A DNA stretch of 64,000 bases from Dryomyza anilis (GCA_951804985.1 OX638131.1:6548630-6612629), one strand, 5' to 3'; positions 48,324-59,994 are shown, numbered from the stretch's first letter. Numbers and translations: made by a program. Notes: generated by a model not told the origin, from the sequence alone.

Positions 48324-48447
48324 AAAAGCAGCGCAGTATAAAACGTCAAAAGACCACTTGATATCGATATCGATACCTGGTGGACTTTTGACGTTTGGAA
48401 ATCGATACCAGGTGGACTTTTGACGTTTCATGCTGCGCTGCCTTTCC
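48324..48447. repeat. Inverted repeat upstream of UBXN7
   Basis: The left arm (GAAAAGCAGCGCAG, then AAACGTCAAAAGACCACTT) is matched inverted on the right (GGTGGACTTTTGACGTTT, then GCTGCGCTGCCTTTCC). The right arm occurs in a partial tandem duplicate (48379-48396 and 48410-48428). The loop contains the DRE sites. It may be a MITE that brought in the sites, or a promoter-proximal palindrome. Confidence 0.65.
48362..48375. promoter_or_regulatory. Two overlapping DRE (DREF-binding) sites
   Basis: TATCGATATCGATA contains TATCGATA twice, overlapping by 2 bp, with a further ATCGATACC at about 48401. TATCGATA is the DRE bound by DREF at many fly housekeeping and proliferation promoters. It lies 227-240 bp upstream of the UBXN7 start codon, a plausible promoter position. 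Whether it also serves the distant BLTP3 gene is unknown. Confidence 0.55.
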
Positions 48448-48659
48448 ATTTTTTTTTATTTAAGTTTGTAACTCAAAACTTAATTTGATTTCAGCAAGAA
48501 ATATTAATTTATATTTTCAGCATTTATGCCTTATCTATTTAATAATTAATTAAGTAAAAAAATAAAAATATTAAAGATTAGCATATTAAAGGTTAAAATG
48601 CATATTAATAGAGTTATTTAAACAAATTATTAAAATTGAAATTCTAATTAATTTGACTG

Positions 48660-49030
48660 CATGCTGGCCTAAATCAGTTGTTTCTCCAGTTGTTTTTACC
48701 TTTCTACCAAGTGTTTGAAAGACTAAACATTTGTTTACGAAAACATTGTGAATTGTTTACAAAACTCATAAAAAATATATAATTCTAAAATAATTAAAAC
48801 TGAACAAATTGTTAATTTTTGAATTATCCATGGCTCCAGAAGAGACCACACTAAAAAGAAAAAGTGCTGAAGTGAATTGGTGCAGTGGCATTTGAATAAA
48901 TCCGCGAAATTCAAATACAAAACACACTGTTTTCTTTCAAAATCTTAAAATAAAGTTCGTGACTTCTTCGTGACTTCTCAGCACTTGGTGTGCCAACAAA
49001 CTGTCTAGATGAACTTACCTGTACACAAGT
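48660..49030. mobile_element. Decayed copy (C) of the 427-bp MITE family
   Basis: GTGTTTGAAAGACTAAACAT at about 48711, GGCTCCAGAAGA at about 48833, TGAATTGGTGCAGTGGCA and the end CTGTCTAGATGAACTTACC follow the same order as the complement of copy A (50274-50700) and as copy B (53027). The terminal repeats are eroded; the right end retains only TTACCTGTACAC. Boundaries are approximate. Confidence 0.6.
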
Positions 49031-49180
49031 AAAAATATTGTACGTATATATAACAATTGATATTAATAGCAAACAAAATCGTATTCCAATTTAAAATCGT
49101 ATTCCAATTAAACATAATTAATTAATTGTATTTACACATTTTTTAATTAAAATATAAACAGGAATTAATTTAATATAATT

Positions 49181-49435
49181 GCCGAAAGGTCCTCGGTTCA
49201 AGCCTGGACTGGGGCTAACAACATCTATTCATAGAAACATTTTTCTATACCGCGCTACCTCTCGGCAGTAAATGGCAAACCTACGAGAGTAAAAATTGCC
49301 TATGAAAAGCTCTCACCCGCCGTTCGGATTCGGCAATAAACTGTAGGTCCCACCACTTCGAGTACAAATATAACACGCACAGCTCAAAATGGTGAGAGAG
49401 CTCATATAGGACTGTAGTGCCAAACTATTATTATT
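49181..49435 (+). mobile_element. Short retroposon (tRNA-like SINE or LINE tail) with 13-bp target duplication
   Basis: ATTTAATATAATT occurs exactly at 49168-49180 and again at 49436-49448, flanking about 255 bp that end in an ATT microsatellite tail. This is the mark of target-primed retroposition. Near the 5' end GGTTCAAGCC matches a tRNA-type pol III B box; no A box is visible, so the 5' end may be truncated. The segment CCGCCGTTCGGATTCGGC followed by AAACTGTAGGTCCC resembles repeat tails I recall from tephritid flies. I cannot decide between a SINE and the 3' end of a LINE. Confidence 0.75.
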
Positions 49436-49448
49436 ATTTAATATAATT

Positions 49449-50273
49449 TCAATACAACTAAATCTTTAATAGTACTAACTACTTTTATTTGTTACTTTTG
49501 ATTTATTCATTTTGCAACAGTTTTTTTCTTCTGGAATTCATTTTGTTTTTTGTTTGTGCGTCTTGTGCGTCGGCGGCGTCGTTCAGTTTCTTTTAACATT
49601 ATTTTATTCAACGTTGCTATTTTAAAACAAGATATTGCATTATTTAGTGTATGTTATGTTATTAAAATATTAAATGGCTCAATTTATCTTTGTTGTCAAG
49701 AATTTGAACAAACAGCTTATGATGCCTATTTTGTTGCATATTGAATCATTAAAAAGCGAATATCAAATTTTATGTTTGACTCAATTAATTAACCCACCTG
49801 TAGAAGTTGTGAAAACTGACTTCGGTAAAACATTCGTTAGGTTGAAAGAATTTTACAAAGCATATCAAACAGTATAAATACTTATTTAATATTTATTTTA
49901 TGTTATATATTGAATTAAATTATTTTTATTTTCATATGTTTCTATTCGACAAATATTTTATTATATTTAACAAAATATTTAATTGATCCAATTTCTATCG
50001 AATGAAATTTTTAATTGATGTTACTAATTAATTAATGATTTAAAAATTCCGAATAAAAAATATAATACATATAACTACTTTACAATATGACAAAAAAATT
50101 AATTAAAGTTTCTCCAATTAACATATTCTCATTATTACGAATATGGAATTCAATGCTACTAAAAGTAACATCGGCCGAGTTTCAATTAAAAATTAATTGT
50201 ATTGATTTACATTTTAGTTATATTTACACACTTTTTTTCTGTGTGTCGGCGACGTGACCCGCACAAAAGCAAG
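49449..50273. other. AT-rich spacer with one unrecognised 67-codon frame
   Basis: A small open frame at 49674-49877 (MAQFIFVVKNLNKQ..., 67 residues) has no signal peptide or motif that I recognise and an AT-driven composition. An arginine run (LVRRRRR, about 49560) precedes it in another frame. I see no splice-linked partner exons. It could be a small gene, a transposon fragment or chance; I favour chance. Nothing else is recognisable. Confidence 0.3.
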
Positions 50274-50700
50274 CATGGTTAAAGTATATACAGGTTAGAC
50301 CATCTGGACGTTTAATTGACATACAGTGTGCTGAGAATGTCAAGAAGAAAATTTTAAAATACAAGAATTAATTGTCATTTTAATCTTTATTTTCAAGTTA
50401 TAATTTTTTTGCATTGCAAATTGGAGATTTTATTAAAATTTCACTGCACACATTCACTTTTATCACTTTTGCCAATCACTATGGTTTCTTTTTGATCCTA
50501 AACAATCTTGAAAGTTGGCAAAATGTTGAAATTTAAAATTTTGAATATTATCTGTTTTTATGAAATTGTAAACAAAGCATTGATGTTTTGTTTTAAAATA
50601 TTCTTAAACAAATGTTGAATCTTTCAAACAGTTTTCAAAAAAAAAGTAAATGGCGACTGAATTTTGAAATTTGACTTAACCTGTATATACTTCAACCTTG
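50274..50700. mobile_element. Complete 427-bp MITE (copy A), 8-bp target duplication
   Basis: The target duplication AAAGCAAG is exact at 50266-50273 and 50701-50708. Terminal inverted repeats are about 24 bp: CATGGTTAAAGTATATACAG on the left and the complement of CAAGGTTGAAGTATATACAG on the right. An 8-bp duplication and ends starting CA fit the hAT or P superfamilies. There is no coding sequence, so it depended on a transposase elsewhere. Confidence 0.9.
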
Positions 50701-50708
50701 AAAGCAAG

Positions 50709-51714
50709 TATTTTGCACAATTTATCAATATATTAAATTATCAACATTCACACAGATTTTTCACTCGTCAATGTCAATGAAGAGATATTGAAAGCATTAT
50801 TAGCGTCGTGATATATCTATAGATGGTAAAAGATGGTGTCCAATGGCTACTTTCTCGAATGTCTGGACGAAATACCCCGAAAATCCCGCATTGTTTTCGC
50901 TCGTTTAATGTATGAACAATGTTATATTAATATTATATATATTTTTTAATAGTTAATAATCTATTTTTTTTTTGTTTTAATTTTCGCAAAAAAATTGACC
51001 TTGGAACATCAAAAAGTGGTATGTATTAATACTGGGATCTTGGTACTTTTGATAATAAAAAAAGTACTCCAAATAGTACGAAAATACCAATATAAGCAAC
51101 ACTGGTGTAATGATAAAGCAAAATAAACGATAAAAACGGAAAACAACAAAACAAATAAATGTCAGTGTAAAAGCAATTTTTGCGCTTTTTGCTTTGTTTT
51201 TGAGTTTCGCTGCGTTGCAATTTTTTTTTCGTATAAGAATGTCAGTAAAAAGGCAAGAAATGAATGTAGGTAGAATTGAATTTTCATAGATCGAGAAGAA
51301 CGACAAGCGAGCACAACGACGCGAGTCGAGTGGCTGAAGACGGATAAAAGTTTTAAAAATTACAAAAAAAATACTGTAAAAAAGGTTACAAAAAAAATTA
51401 AATAAAAATGCGCAAAAGTGCTAAATGTGTTTTGCAACTAAAAAAATATATTAAACATTGCGAAAAGTGTTAAATATTGCAGAGAAAAATAAAAATGTGT
51501 GTGTGTGTGCTATGTGTATGGTAAAAAAGTGAAAAGTGAAAAATTCCAACGCAGCACTGCTGTTTCTTTTGTATGTGCGAAAAAAACAAAAAATTAAATA
51601 AAGAAAAAAATAAAAATCGACAAATGTTTTAAAACAACGCAATTAAATTATTTCCTAAGCCAACACATAAAGTTAAAATTTAATAAAAATTAAAATCCAA
51701 CTGGCTGCAGCAAA
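50709..51714. promoter_or_regulatory. Presumed promoter and 5' UTR region of the BLTP3 gene
   Basis: Between the MITE and the BLTP3 start codon there is about 1 kb of AT-rich DNA. A more GC-rich patch with repeated CGACG motifs at 51290-51345 (GAGCACAACGACGCGAGTCG) is a reasonable transcription-start neighbourhood, followed by an A-rich leader. This is inference from position and composition; no TATA box is evident. Confidence 0.35.
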
Positions 51715-51758
51715 ATGGTTTCGCTTATCAAAAATCAACTACTCAAACATTTATCAAT
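51715..51758 (+). CDS. BLTP3: First coding exon of a BLTP3 (UHRF1BP1-like) bridge-like lipid transfer protein
   Basis: ATG at 51715 encodes MVSLIKNQLLKHLS and then a split codon (AT) before a strong donor, GTGAGT, at 51759. This matches the extreme N-terminus of the UHRF1BP1/UHRF1BP1L proteins (human start MAGIIKKQILKHLS), which belong to the Vps13-like chorein/repeating-beta-groove family that moves lipids between membranes in endocytic traffic. Only 14 full codons are in view. The expected next exon (beginning near FTKNLSPDKINL) was not found between 51759 and 64000, so the first intron exceeds 12 kb. The short match makes this call less certain than the others, but its position right at a good donor and after an A-rich leader supports it. 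Confidence 0.72.
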
Positions 51759-53026
51759 GTGAGTCCATTAATTATTCATCATTTTATTGTTCTTTTGTTC
51801 TACTTTTAGTCATTCAAAAAACCCATTAAAATTAATTTATTTTATTATAAACATTTGTTGTTTACTTTGTAAAATTTATGAATTGATTTTTCAACAGCTA
51901 CTCGGTTGGATCAACCCAACAAACGCAGCAAAATTCACCCCACCCAAGGCCTCGGTGTTCTACGAGTTGCCATTCATCCAACTGTCATCGCTCTGCGTTA
52001 ACTCGTAAATATCTCTGCCTCCCTCTAACCACCCCTGGACAAAAGATATATCTTGCTTAAAAACAACAACAACCTCCATACACCCTTCATACTTCAAAAT
52101 GTTTCTGGTTGTTTTTTTTTGGGGCACCTTGCGTCTTTTCGACGTTGCCACCTTAAAATCTACCTGTTTCTTTATCTTCGTTTTTATTTCCATTGCCCGC
52201 CCTGGCACCACCCCACCCTCTATCCATCACAAATACTCATATCCGAACTACTGCAATTGAAAATAATTGTGATTCATTTTTTATGATTGTTTGTTGCTTT
52301 TTAGGTCATTGCTTTCGTTCATTTATTCAATCGTTTGTTATCAATTCACAGGCACAGTATTTTCGTTTAATAGTTACTTCATTTTTGACTATTTGCCTAT
52401 AAATGAATTTTGCTTAATTGCAATTAATAGCATATTAATAATTGCATTTGTCAGTACAATGTTTCAATATAATTAAATTTAATTAGTTAATTAAATGCTT
52501 TTCATAGATGACTACAATTTACACTGCGACTTTATTTACAATTTAAATTCATGAAAAATTTAAATTTTGAATTAAAATTGAATTATTCGTGATAATTTGA
52601 GCCTTGCTTAATGAATTGGTCGTAAATTTGAATAATTAGATCAATCGATTAATCAAAGAATCATAATTTATAAATTTAAAGTAGGAAATCAGGCAATTTT
52701 AAACAGTTCTAGTTGGTTGTACTTATAACGAAAATATCTCTATTTATGTATATCGCAATTTAATCACAATAATTCAAACTCAGATAACAAACTAAAAATA
52801 TTTCGTGAATCCCCATAAAATGTATGTTGAAGTTTTAATATGATTGTTCTTTTACGAAAGCTGATATCTCAATTTTATTTTATTTTTAAAATTAAAAGTC
52901 ATATTTGTTTAAGTGATCTGTTAAAATTAGTAATATCAAAATTTGTACATTCCATTTTCACTCCTTTTTAATTGAGAAATAATAAAATTGTTATAAAATC
53001 CTTCAAATAATATGAATGGTTCTGAT

Positions 53027-53282
53027 CATGGTTGAAGTATATACAGGTTAAGTCATATTTCAAAATTCAGTCGCCATTTACTTGTTTTTGAAAACTGTTT
53101 GAAAGACTCAACATTTGTTTAGGAAAAAATTAAAACAAAACATGAAAATTTTAATATAAATAAATTTCAACATTTTGGTAATTTTCAAGCTGTCTGTGGG
53201 CTCCAGAAGAACACGGCATTTTATAACAAATGTGAAAAAGTGAATTTGTGGTGTGAAATTTGAATAAATTACAAATTGTGAG
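53027..53282. mobile_element. Truncated copy (B) of the 427-bp MITE family, opposite orientation
   Basis: CATGGTTGAAGTATATACAG at 53027 is the terminal repeat; the next 250 bp (AATTCAGTCGCCATTTACTT, GACTCAACATTTGTTTAGG, GGCTCCAGAAGAACACGG) follow the complement of copy A. Similarity fades after AATAAATTACAAATTG at about 53280 and no right terminal repeat is found. No target duplication can be shown because the other end is missing. Confidence 0.8.
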
Positions 53283-53680
53283 TCTGTTAATGTTAATTTC
53301 TTAATGTATCACGTTATATTTTGTGTCTTCATACAAAATATCAACAGTTTTGAGATATTTTCGATTTTTTTTTTATTACCATTTGTATGGAAGGTAGGCG
53401 TGCCTGATTCGTACCATTTTTTTGCAAGAATAGTTGTATCTATATAATATAAAACGTATATTCTTAATTTCAATATTCTATCTCTATTGGTTTTTAAGTT
53501 ATGACTTTTGGCAAGCTAAAATTGAAAATGGGACATAATAAAATTAGATAAAAGTTTATTTTCGACGCGTTTAATTTAGATTTATTCTAGTTATATTTCA
53601 ATTTAAAGGCGTATCGAAAATGGTAAAGTCAACTTTTAAATCAAATCAACTTTTTTGAAATTTTTTTGTGTATTAAAATA

Positions 53681-54346
53681 CCGGGCTGGACAAAACCGGA
53701 TTTAAAAAATCCAATTCACCGGACAATGCTGATTTTTATTGGATTATTTTTTTTGTTTTTTATAAATAACATAATTAAAAGCAAAGAAACAACACGCAAA
53801 GAAAGCAACAGTTTACAGATCGTTTGCGCAAACGAATTTCTTTTGCAACTTGCTTGTATATTGCTCTCAAAAGTTTTCATGTTTACTGTAAAAATAAATT
53901 ACTTATTCTGAACGAAAGTTCGTTTGCCCTCAATGTGTGCCAAAATACTTTTGCCAATAGTGAATATGACATTTATATTAAAAGTAAAACTTTTTATGTG
54001 TGAAAATAAAAACTTAAAAAAAAATTAAATTCATTTACTTCTCACGTTGCATAGTTCTGGGAGCATGTTTCAGGCATTTTTAAACTGTAGAATTCTGTGA
54101 GCTGAATTCTAAAACTGTTATTTCAAACATTTAAAACTGTAACACTCAAGCGAATGCCAGGTTCTAATTCAGAAACATTTTTATATAAATACTTAATAAT
54201 ACATGTTAGTAATGTTGATGTTCATGGCTGTTTGTAGAAACGGATTATTGATTGGTCAGAAACATAGGAGGGGGGACTATTCCAAGGAGATGACGCCGGA
54301 CGACCGACAATCACAAATGGAAAAAATTTATGAATAAATAAAGAAA

Positions 54347-54379
<33 letters not shown>

Positions 54380-54801
54380 AAATAAATAAATAAACAAATA
54401 AATAAAAAGATCCTGAAGAGTTGTCTGTTATAAAGATGACATACAAAATAGATTTTATCACAAACTTAGGCGTTTTATTTCCTCGACAATATGACTAATA
54501 TGGTATATAGAGGGAAACGGCGTAAATATGAAGACGAATAACAGGTAGAAGTTTGGTTAACAAATCGAAATACAGAATATTATCCATATCTGATTCACTT
54601 CCAGATCCCAGGACGTTTAAAAAATAAAAAGCAGTTCTTGTCAGCGAAATTATGGGAAGTAATAGCTTTAAAAACCGATAATTTCAATTGAACTTATGAT
54701 ATTTATAGATAAAAAAATCCAATAAAACTAAAATAGCCAAAAAAATCCAATCCGGTGGATTGTATTTTTTTGTTGTTAAGGACCGGTATTTTCCAGCACT
54801 G
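53681..54801. mobile_element. hAT-like non-autonomous element, 1.1 kb
   Basis: The left end CCGGGCTGGACAAAACCGG and the complement of the right end CAGTGCTGGAAAATACCGG match at about 15 of 19 positions and resemble hAT termini. Subterminal segments are also inverted (TCCAATTCACCGGA on the left; complement of ACAATCCACCGGATTGG on the right). The flanking 8-mers TTAAAATA and TTAAGAAT share 5 of 8 bases, a decayed target duplication at best. The interior is AT-rich, has no transposase frame, and contains a (AAAT)n tract. Confidence 0.65.
54332..54408. repeat. (AAAT)n microsatellite
   Basis: About 18 copies of AAAT with a few interruptions. The preceding 90 bp (GACGCCGGACGACCGACAAT) look like the GC-richer 3' end of a LINE, for which such a tail is common; this would be a retroposon nested in the hAT-like element, but no target duplication was found. 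Confidence 0.85.
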
Positions 54802-55829
54802 TTAAGAATGGTCAATATATTAATTTGAATGTATTTATTTTAAACAACGTTGTAATGTTAAAAATAATATGTAGAATAACATATTCTGTCAAGAATTAAT
54901 TTTTTGTCCCAATTAACACCGAAATGTTCGATAAGATTTCTCTATCCAGACCGTCCCTGGGGCTCTACTATTAAATACAGCACGCTTCTATGATCCAGAT
55001 TGTTAAACGACAGCCGTAGATTTGTTCTGAAATGTGTTTATTACATGTTAATTTGAGTTTAACAAGTTTCGCTTTAATAAAACATTTCGTTAACGGTTGT
55101 GGCTGCCATCATCATCGTCACTTTAATAACATACTTAATACGAGTTCTGTGGTTTACTTTTTTTACGTGTCGGCCTTTGGCAACCAAGAAAGTGTAAGAA
55201 TAACATTAAAAGCAAAGTTTTATTTAGTTATTCTTAATGTATAAGTGGTTTTTTTCAAACTAAATTGATTGAGAAAGAAAAAAAAACTTTGTGACTGCTT
55301 TTAATGCGTTCAAACTTTGCAGCATACTTTAAGGCGCTATACAAGCGAACAAACTTTTACAATTGCGCCTTTTTACAGTTGCTTGCATTGTGATTAGACA
55401 GACAGACTGACAATTTTTTTCGTTGATACTATACGTGGTTGGAATTTTCTGTGAGAATAGCAAAGCTTTTTTTTTGTTTTGTTCAACTCAACAAAGTCAA
55501 TCAATCGCTAGCGTCAGTGGTAAATTGTAGTAACTATAATTAGAAAATTGTCTGTGTGGCACAGATAACAAACGTTATCGCAGGTTACCTTATAGATTAT
55601 CAGCTGATATTTTGTTGAGTCAGTTAATACCCAACCAAGTGCTTACATAACAACATGTTTTGTCTTATTTGTATTATTTATCAATATATTTTATATTCTT
55701 TGCTTCAATAAGTTGTTTAGAACATGTTGAGGGGATTTTTATTTTGGGTTATATAGCAAATACTATGACAAACAAAGACGAATGTCAAATGTTTTAAGCA
55801 GGAAATCAGATTGAAAGCTATTTTAAGGG

Positions 55830-55931
55830 CCGTTTTCACAATGTCCAGTTAAGTGTTTCAATTCCATATATTCTATCGGTAACTCTCAGTTAAAGTGTCA
55901 GTTAGTGTTTAACCGAGGATGGTGAAAACGG
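55830..55931. mobile_element. Very short MITE, 102 bp
   Basis: CCGTTTTCACAATGTCCAG at the left and the complement of CCGTTTTCACCATCCTCGG at the right end give imperfect terminal repeats; the first 10 bp are identical. TTAA motifs follow on both inner sides. A decayed relative lies at 45663-45757. Superfamily unknown. Confidence 0.65.
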
Positions 55932-56589
55932 GCATAAAGAAGATTTGTCAAACTTTTGTTTGAACTCTATTCAAGCGCTTCAAGTTCTTATAAGATAAAT
56001 GGGCTTTCTGTCAAATAAATTAGATTTTTTTTCGCTTGCAGTTAGAGTTTATAATTCGCAGTCGTTTTTTTAAACTTTTGTTATACAGTAATATGCACTC
56101 CTCAATTAAATTTGTTTAAAATTTTATATTTTTTTTTATATTCCATGAATTTCATGCATTTATACATACTACAAAAATAATTAAATTACAAATATAAATT
56201 ATAGCTGCCTTAAAAACCTTGCCTCCCTCCACAAACTGTTGCTTTTAGCAATGCTGTACTGCAGAATGCTTTGCTTTTAGTAAAATCGTGTTTTAATAAA
56301 AAAGCAAATAGCGTGACTTATAGTTGTGCCCATAAATTATTAGTTTGCATGTCGCATAGTTAACAACTGAAATTAACAGAAAAACAACTGTGAAAATATT
56401 GGGATTTACGTTGACGTCCAAGGCAATTTGTTAATAAAGACGAACCGAACACTTTTGAAGCGTTAACAAAGTGTGAAAAATGCATGCACTAACTAAATAT
56501 AAAAACTAAACATGAATTCGGTTAAATTAAAATTATAGTATTTATTTATTCTAAATTTTATTTTAATGAGAAAATTTTATATTTTTACT

Positions 56590-57150
56590 AAACACTTAAA
56601 ATTTACTAAAACTTCAATTTTTCACTCAAAATTCAAATTTCCACTAAAAATTCTATTTTTCACTCAAAATTCAAATTTCACTAAAAATTCAATTTTTCAC
56701 TAAAAATTCCATTTTTTTTTACTAAAAATTCAAATTTCACTAAAAACTAAATTTTTCACTAAAATTCAATTTTTCACTAAAAACTAAAATTTTTACTAAA
56801 AATTCAGTTTTTCACTCAAAATTAAAATTTTCACTCAAAATTAAAATTTTCACTCAAAATTCAAATTTTCATTCAAAATTCAATTTTTCACTAAGAATTC
56901 ATTTTTTCACTCAAAATTAAAAGAATTCAATTTTTCACTAAAAATTAAAATTTTCACTAAAAATTCAATTTTTCACTCAAAATTCAATTTTTCACTAAAA
57001 ATTCAATTTTTCACTAAAAATTCAATTTTTCACTAAAAATTCAAATTTTCACTAAAAAATTCAAATTTTCACTAAAAATTCAAATTTTCACCCAAATTTC
57101 AATTTTTACTCAAAATTTCATTTTTCACTCAAAATTAAATTTATCTCTAA
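56590..57150. repeat. ~19-bp minisatellite (TTTTTCACTAAAAATTCAA)
   Basis: About 28 imperfect copies of an AT-rich 18-19-bp unit, with CACTAAAAATTCAA and CACTCAAAATTCAA variants, in the presumed BLTP3 intron. It ends abruptly near 57150. AT-rich and non-coding. Confidence 0.9.
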
Positions 57151-57969
57151 AAATTTAAGTACCCCAGAACAAATTCGTCTTTCTCAAAAACTTGTAACCC
57201 AGCCATTTCCGCTCTCTACCGACCACTTACCGCATTTTTGTATATTTTTTTTGTTGCTGCACAGTATTCCCCGTACTTTTAATGAAAATATAATGCAAAA
57301 GAGTTTATTTTCCAAACGAACGACCCAAAAACGAAAAAAATTAAACACAAAAACCGTTGATGACTTCTGAGCCGCAGCAACAGTCGACCGCCGAAGTGCG
57401 CACTAATTTGTTATTGGGTTACGCGAATTGACTCAAATGAGGTTAGGTTATGCTGCATGCTACGTACCAAAGGTGCTGAGCAGGACTAATGCAAGTGACA
57501 AGCGATAGAGTGAGACAACGAGTGAGATAGAAAGAGTGAGCAGCACATTGCGTTGCACTGGCGGCTGCAAATGAGCAATATCCGTTGCTTTGTCCCTTTT
57601 CAAAGTTCCTATCATTTGTTTCAATGTTTTGAATTTTTTAGTTTTAACATTTTTTCTACTTCAATATTTTGTCGCATTTTTTGCGCTGCAAATTCTTTCT
57701 ACTCATGACTTAATTTTACTTTTTTTCTATATTTTTTCTTTTAGTTTTATGTGCGCATAATTTTTAACTTAAAAAGTTTTTCTATCTTTTTCTGCTGTCG
57801 TGCGCAGATTTATATCCGCCATTCCGACGAGGCGCCCGGGTATTTATTCCCTTTTTTTATGCGCTGGATAAAATTCAATGTTTTAATTAAATTTTCCAAC
57901 ACTTGCTGCGTTGAAGTGGTTTATAAAAAACTGTTTTTTTATATTCACTGAAAATAAAGTTACAATTTT

Positions 57970-58760
57970 ATAAATGTATGGTAAATATTAAAAAAGAGTA
58001 TAAAGAAAAAAAGAACAAACTAAAAACAAGATTTTTTCTCATCTTGTTTTCATTTTGAAAAGAAAAAGGAAATGACGATAAAATTGAAGAAATTCATAAA
58101 GTATTAAAATAAGAAATATGAGAAATAAGAAACGAAGTTAAAAAAGAAAATAAATTTAAAAAAGAAGAAGTGAAGGAGAACAGAAATGAAGAAAGAAGCA
58201 ACGAAGTGAAAAAATGAGGAAAGATCAAAATAATAAAGAAAAATAAAGAACAGAATTAATAAAAACAAAATGATAAAAGAAAAGAAAAAAAGGATAAGAA
58301 AAGATAAAAGAATAGGACAGAAACAAAAATGATTCAGAAGAGGTCAAACACAGAAAAGAAGAAAGGAATATATTAAAAATTAAAGAAAGGAAAACCTGAA
58401 ATGATGGTACAAGGATCAAACAAAAAAGGAAACGAAAGAAAAAAACGAGTGTAAACGATGAGTAAACAAAATCAGAAAAAGATCAGAATAACAAAAAATT
58501 AAAGAACCAGAAAAAGAAAAATGAAAAAAGCAGAAAAAAAGAAAAAATAAATAAAAAAAGAAAAAGAAAAATGAGATCTAATAGAAACGATGAAAGAAAT
58601 GAATGAAAATAGTAAAAATTGATGAAATGAATAAAGGAGAAAGCGAAATAGAGTATATAGTTAGAAACTAGTAAAAGGTACAAAGGATAAATAATAAAAA
58701 TGAAATAAATAATAAATATGATACAAAAAACAAGAACAAAATAATAATCGATGCAAGAAA
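57970..58760. repeat. Purine-rich low-complexity tract
   Basis: About 800 bp in which the plus strand is mostly A and G (AAAGAAAAGAAAAAAAGG-type runs). A 135-codon open frame on the opposite strand (58890-58483) is only Phe/Leu/Ser/Tyr-rich low complexity and not a gene. Polypurine DNA of this kind can form triplexes or act as an A/T-rich spacer. Confidence 0.75.
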
Positions 58761-59428
58761 AATAATAAATAATTCCTAACGCTCTAACACAAAATAAATA
58801 AAGAACAGTAACGTAAATTATCATAATTTTCTGCCATATTAAAAGGTCTAACCACACTTTTAAAGAGTTGTGTCTGTCTGTACGCTCCAAAAATACTTAA
58901 GAGCTTTCCCAAAATGACTAAATGATGATCAAGGCCTCGTAAAACCCTTTTTTTATAATACTAAATCAAAGTGCGTGTGTTTTTTTCTCTTGTAATTTAT
59001 TCAGCTGAACCTACTACGCAAAGGTCACTCAAGTGTGGACAAATATTGGCGACACTCAGGATAAAAACCAACCTAAATAAAGAAGAAAAAAAAGTCCTGC
59101 TGCGCCCTGTAACTCGGGTTACTTATTGAAGGTCGTGGTGGTCATTGCTTTTATTTATTTTTTTGTTGTAGTATTATCTGCCATATGTCTATCAAAAGAG
59201 GAAACAATAAAAGCATCAGAAGAAGCACAAGAAAAACCACTAGAAAAGCAGAAGCTTCCACAATACGCCTCAATAAAGCACTAAAGAGGTGTAAGACAAA
59301 TAACAACTTGGGGGCTGTGTCTTCTTCTTTTTTTTTCGTTTTTTTTCTTCTGCAACGTGGGTCTATTCGATTCCAACAAAATTCTAGGGAAAGTGTTACT
59401 GTCGCTGTATTGATTAGGAACAATGCGT

Positions 59429-59464
59429 GGCTGTGTGTGTGTGGGGATATGTGTGTGTGTGTGT
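59429..59464. repeat. (GT)n microsatellite
   Basis: Two runs, GTGTGTGTGTGG and ATGTGTGTGTGTGTGT, interrupted by GGGATA. Confidence 0.85.
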
Positions 59465-59994
59465 AAGAAGAAAATATTGACTTTATTTATGTAGCTCTGG
59501 CTTTGTGGCCACAGTGTAATGAGCTGATAACTGAGCTGTGTTTGTGGACGCCGGACAAAAATAGAATTTTCTGTGCTAAGTTAATGCTTCAATTAGCAAA
59601 ATAAAAGAAACAGTAAGAAATACAATAATGAGGGAACTGTATAGGATAATCTTCATCTGGAAGACGTAAAGGCTATAAATATCGTAAAACAAATAGAAAT
59701 GGATTTATAGGGTATTATAAAGAAATATGGAATTATTTGACAGAAATTAAAATTTTCAGAGAAACAATATACAGTGTGAAAAATAGCTATTCATACTAAA
59801 ACAAAGTAGGTACATTTTTTTTATTAATGGAGAATTCAAAATGTAAAAAAAAAACAATGTATATTATAAAGTTCAACATTTCTTTCATGAGAAAATTATT
59901 CGAATGCAGCCCAGCCCCTTTCTATCAAAAGTCTATCAAAAAATAAATCACACGCGCCACTTACTACCCTGGTAGGATTTTCCAGGCTGCAACA

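Noticed and set aside
49181..49260. Intact tRNA gene suggested by the B-box
   Set aside because: No A box, no anticodon arm or acceptor pairing; part of a retroposon.
51787..52008. 73-codon frame after the BLTP3 donor, with a TTCAACAG acceptor
   Set aside because: The peptide does not resemble the family and the frame ends without a donor.
53666..53911. 81-codon frame at the left end of the hAT-like element
   Set aside because: Low-complexity, hydrophobic and AT-driven; no motif and it spans the terminal repeat.
57751..57951. 66-codon frame with a GC-rich patch after a good acceptor (CTGTCGTGCGCAG)
   Set aside because: I tested it as BLTP3 exon 2. In the required phase it gives IFISAIPTRRPG, which does not match the expected continuation.
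58483..58890. 135-codon minus-strand frame
   Set aside because: Complement of a purine-rich tract; Phe/Leu/Ser low complexity.
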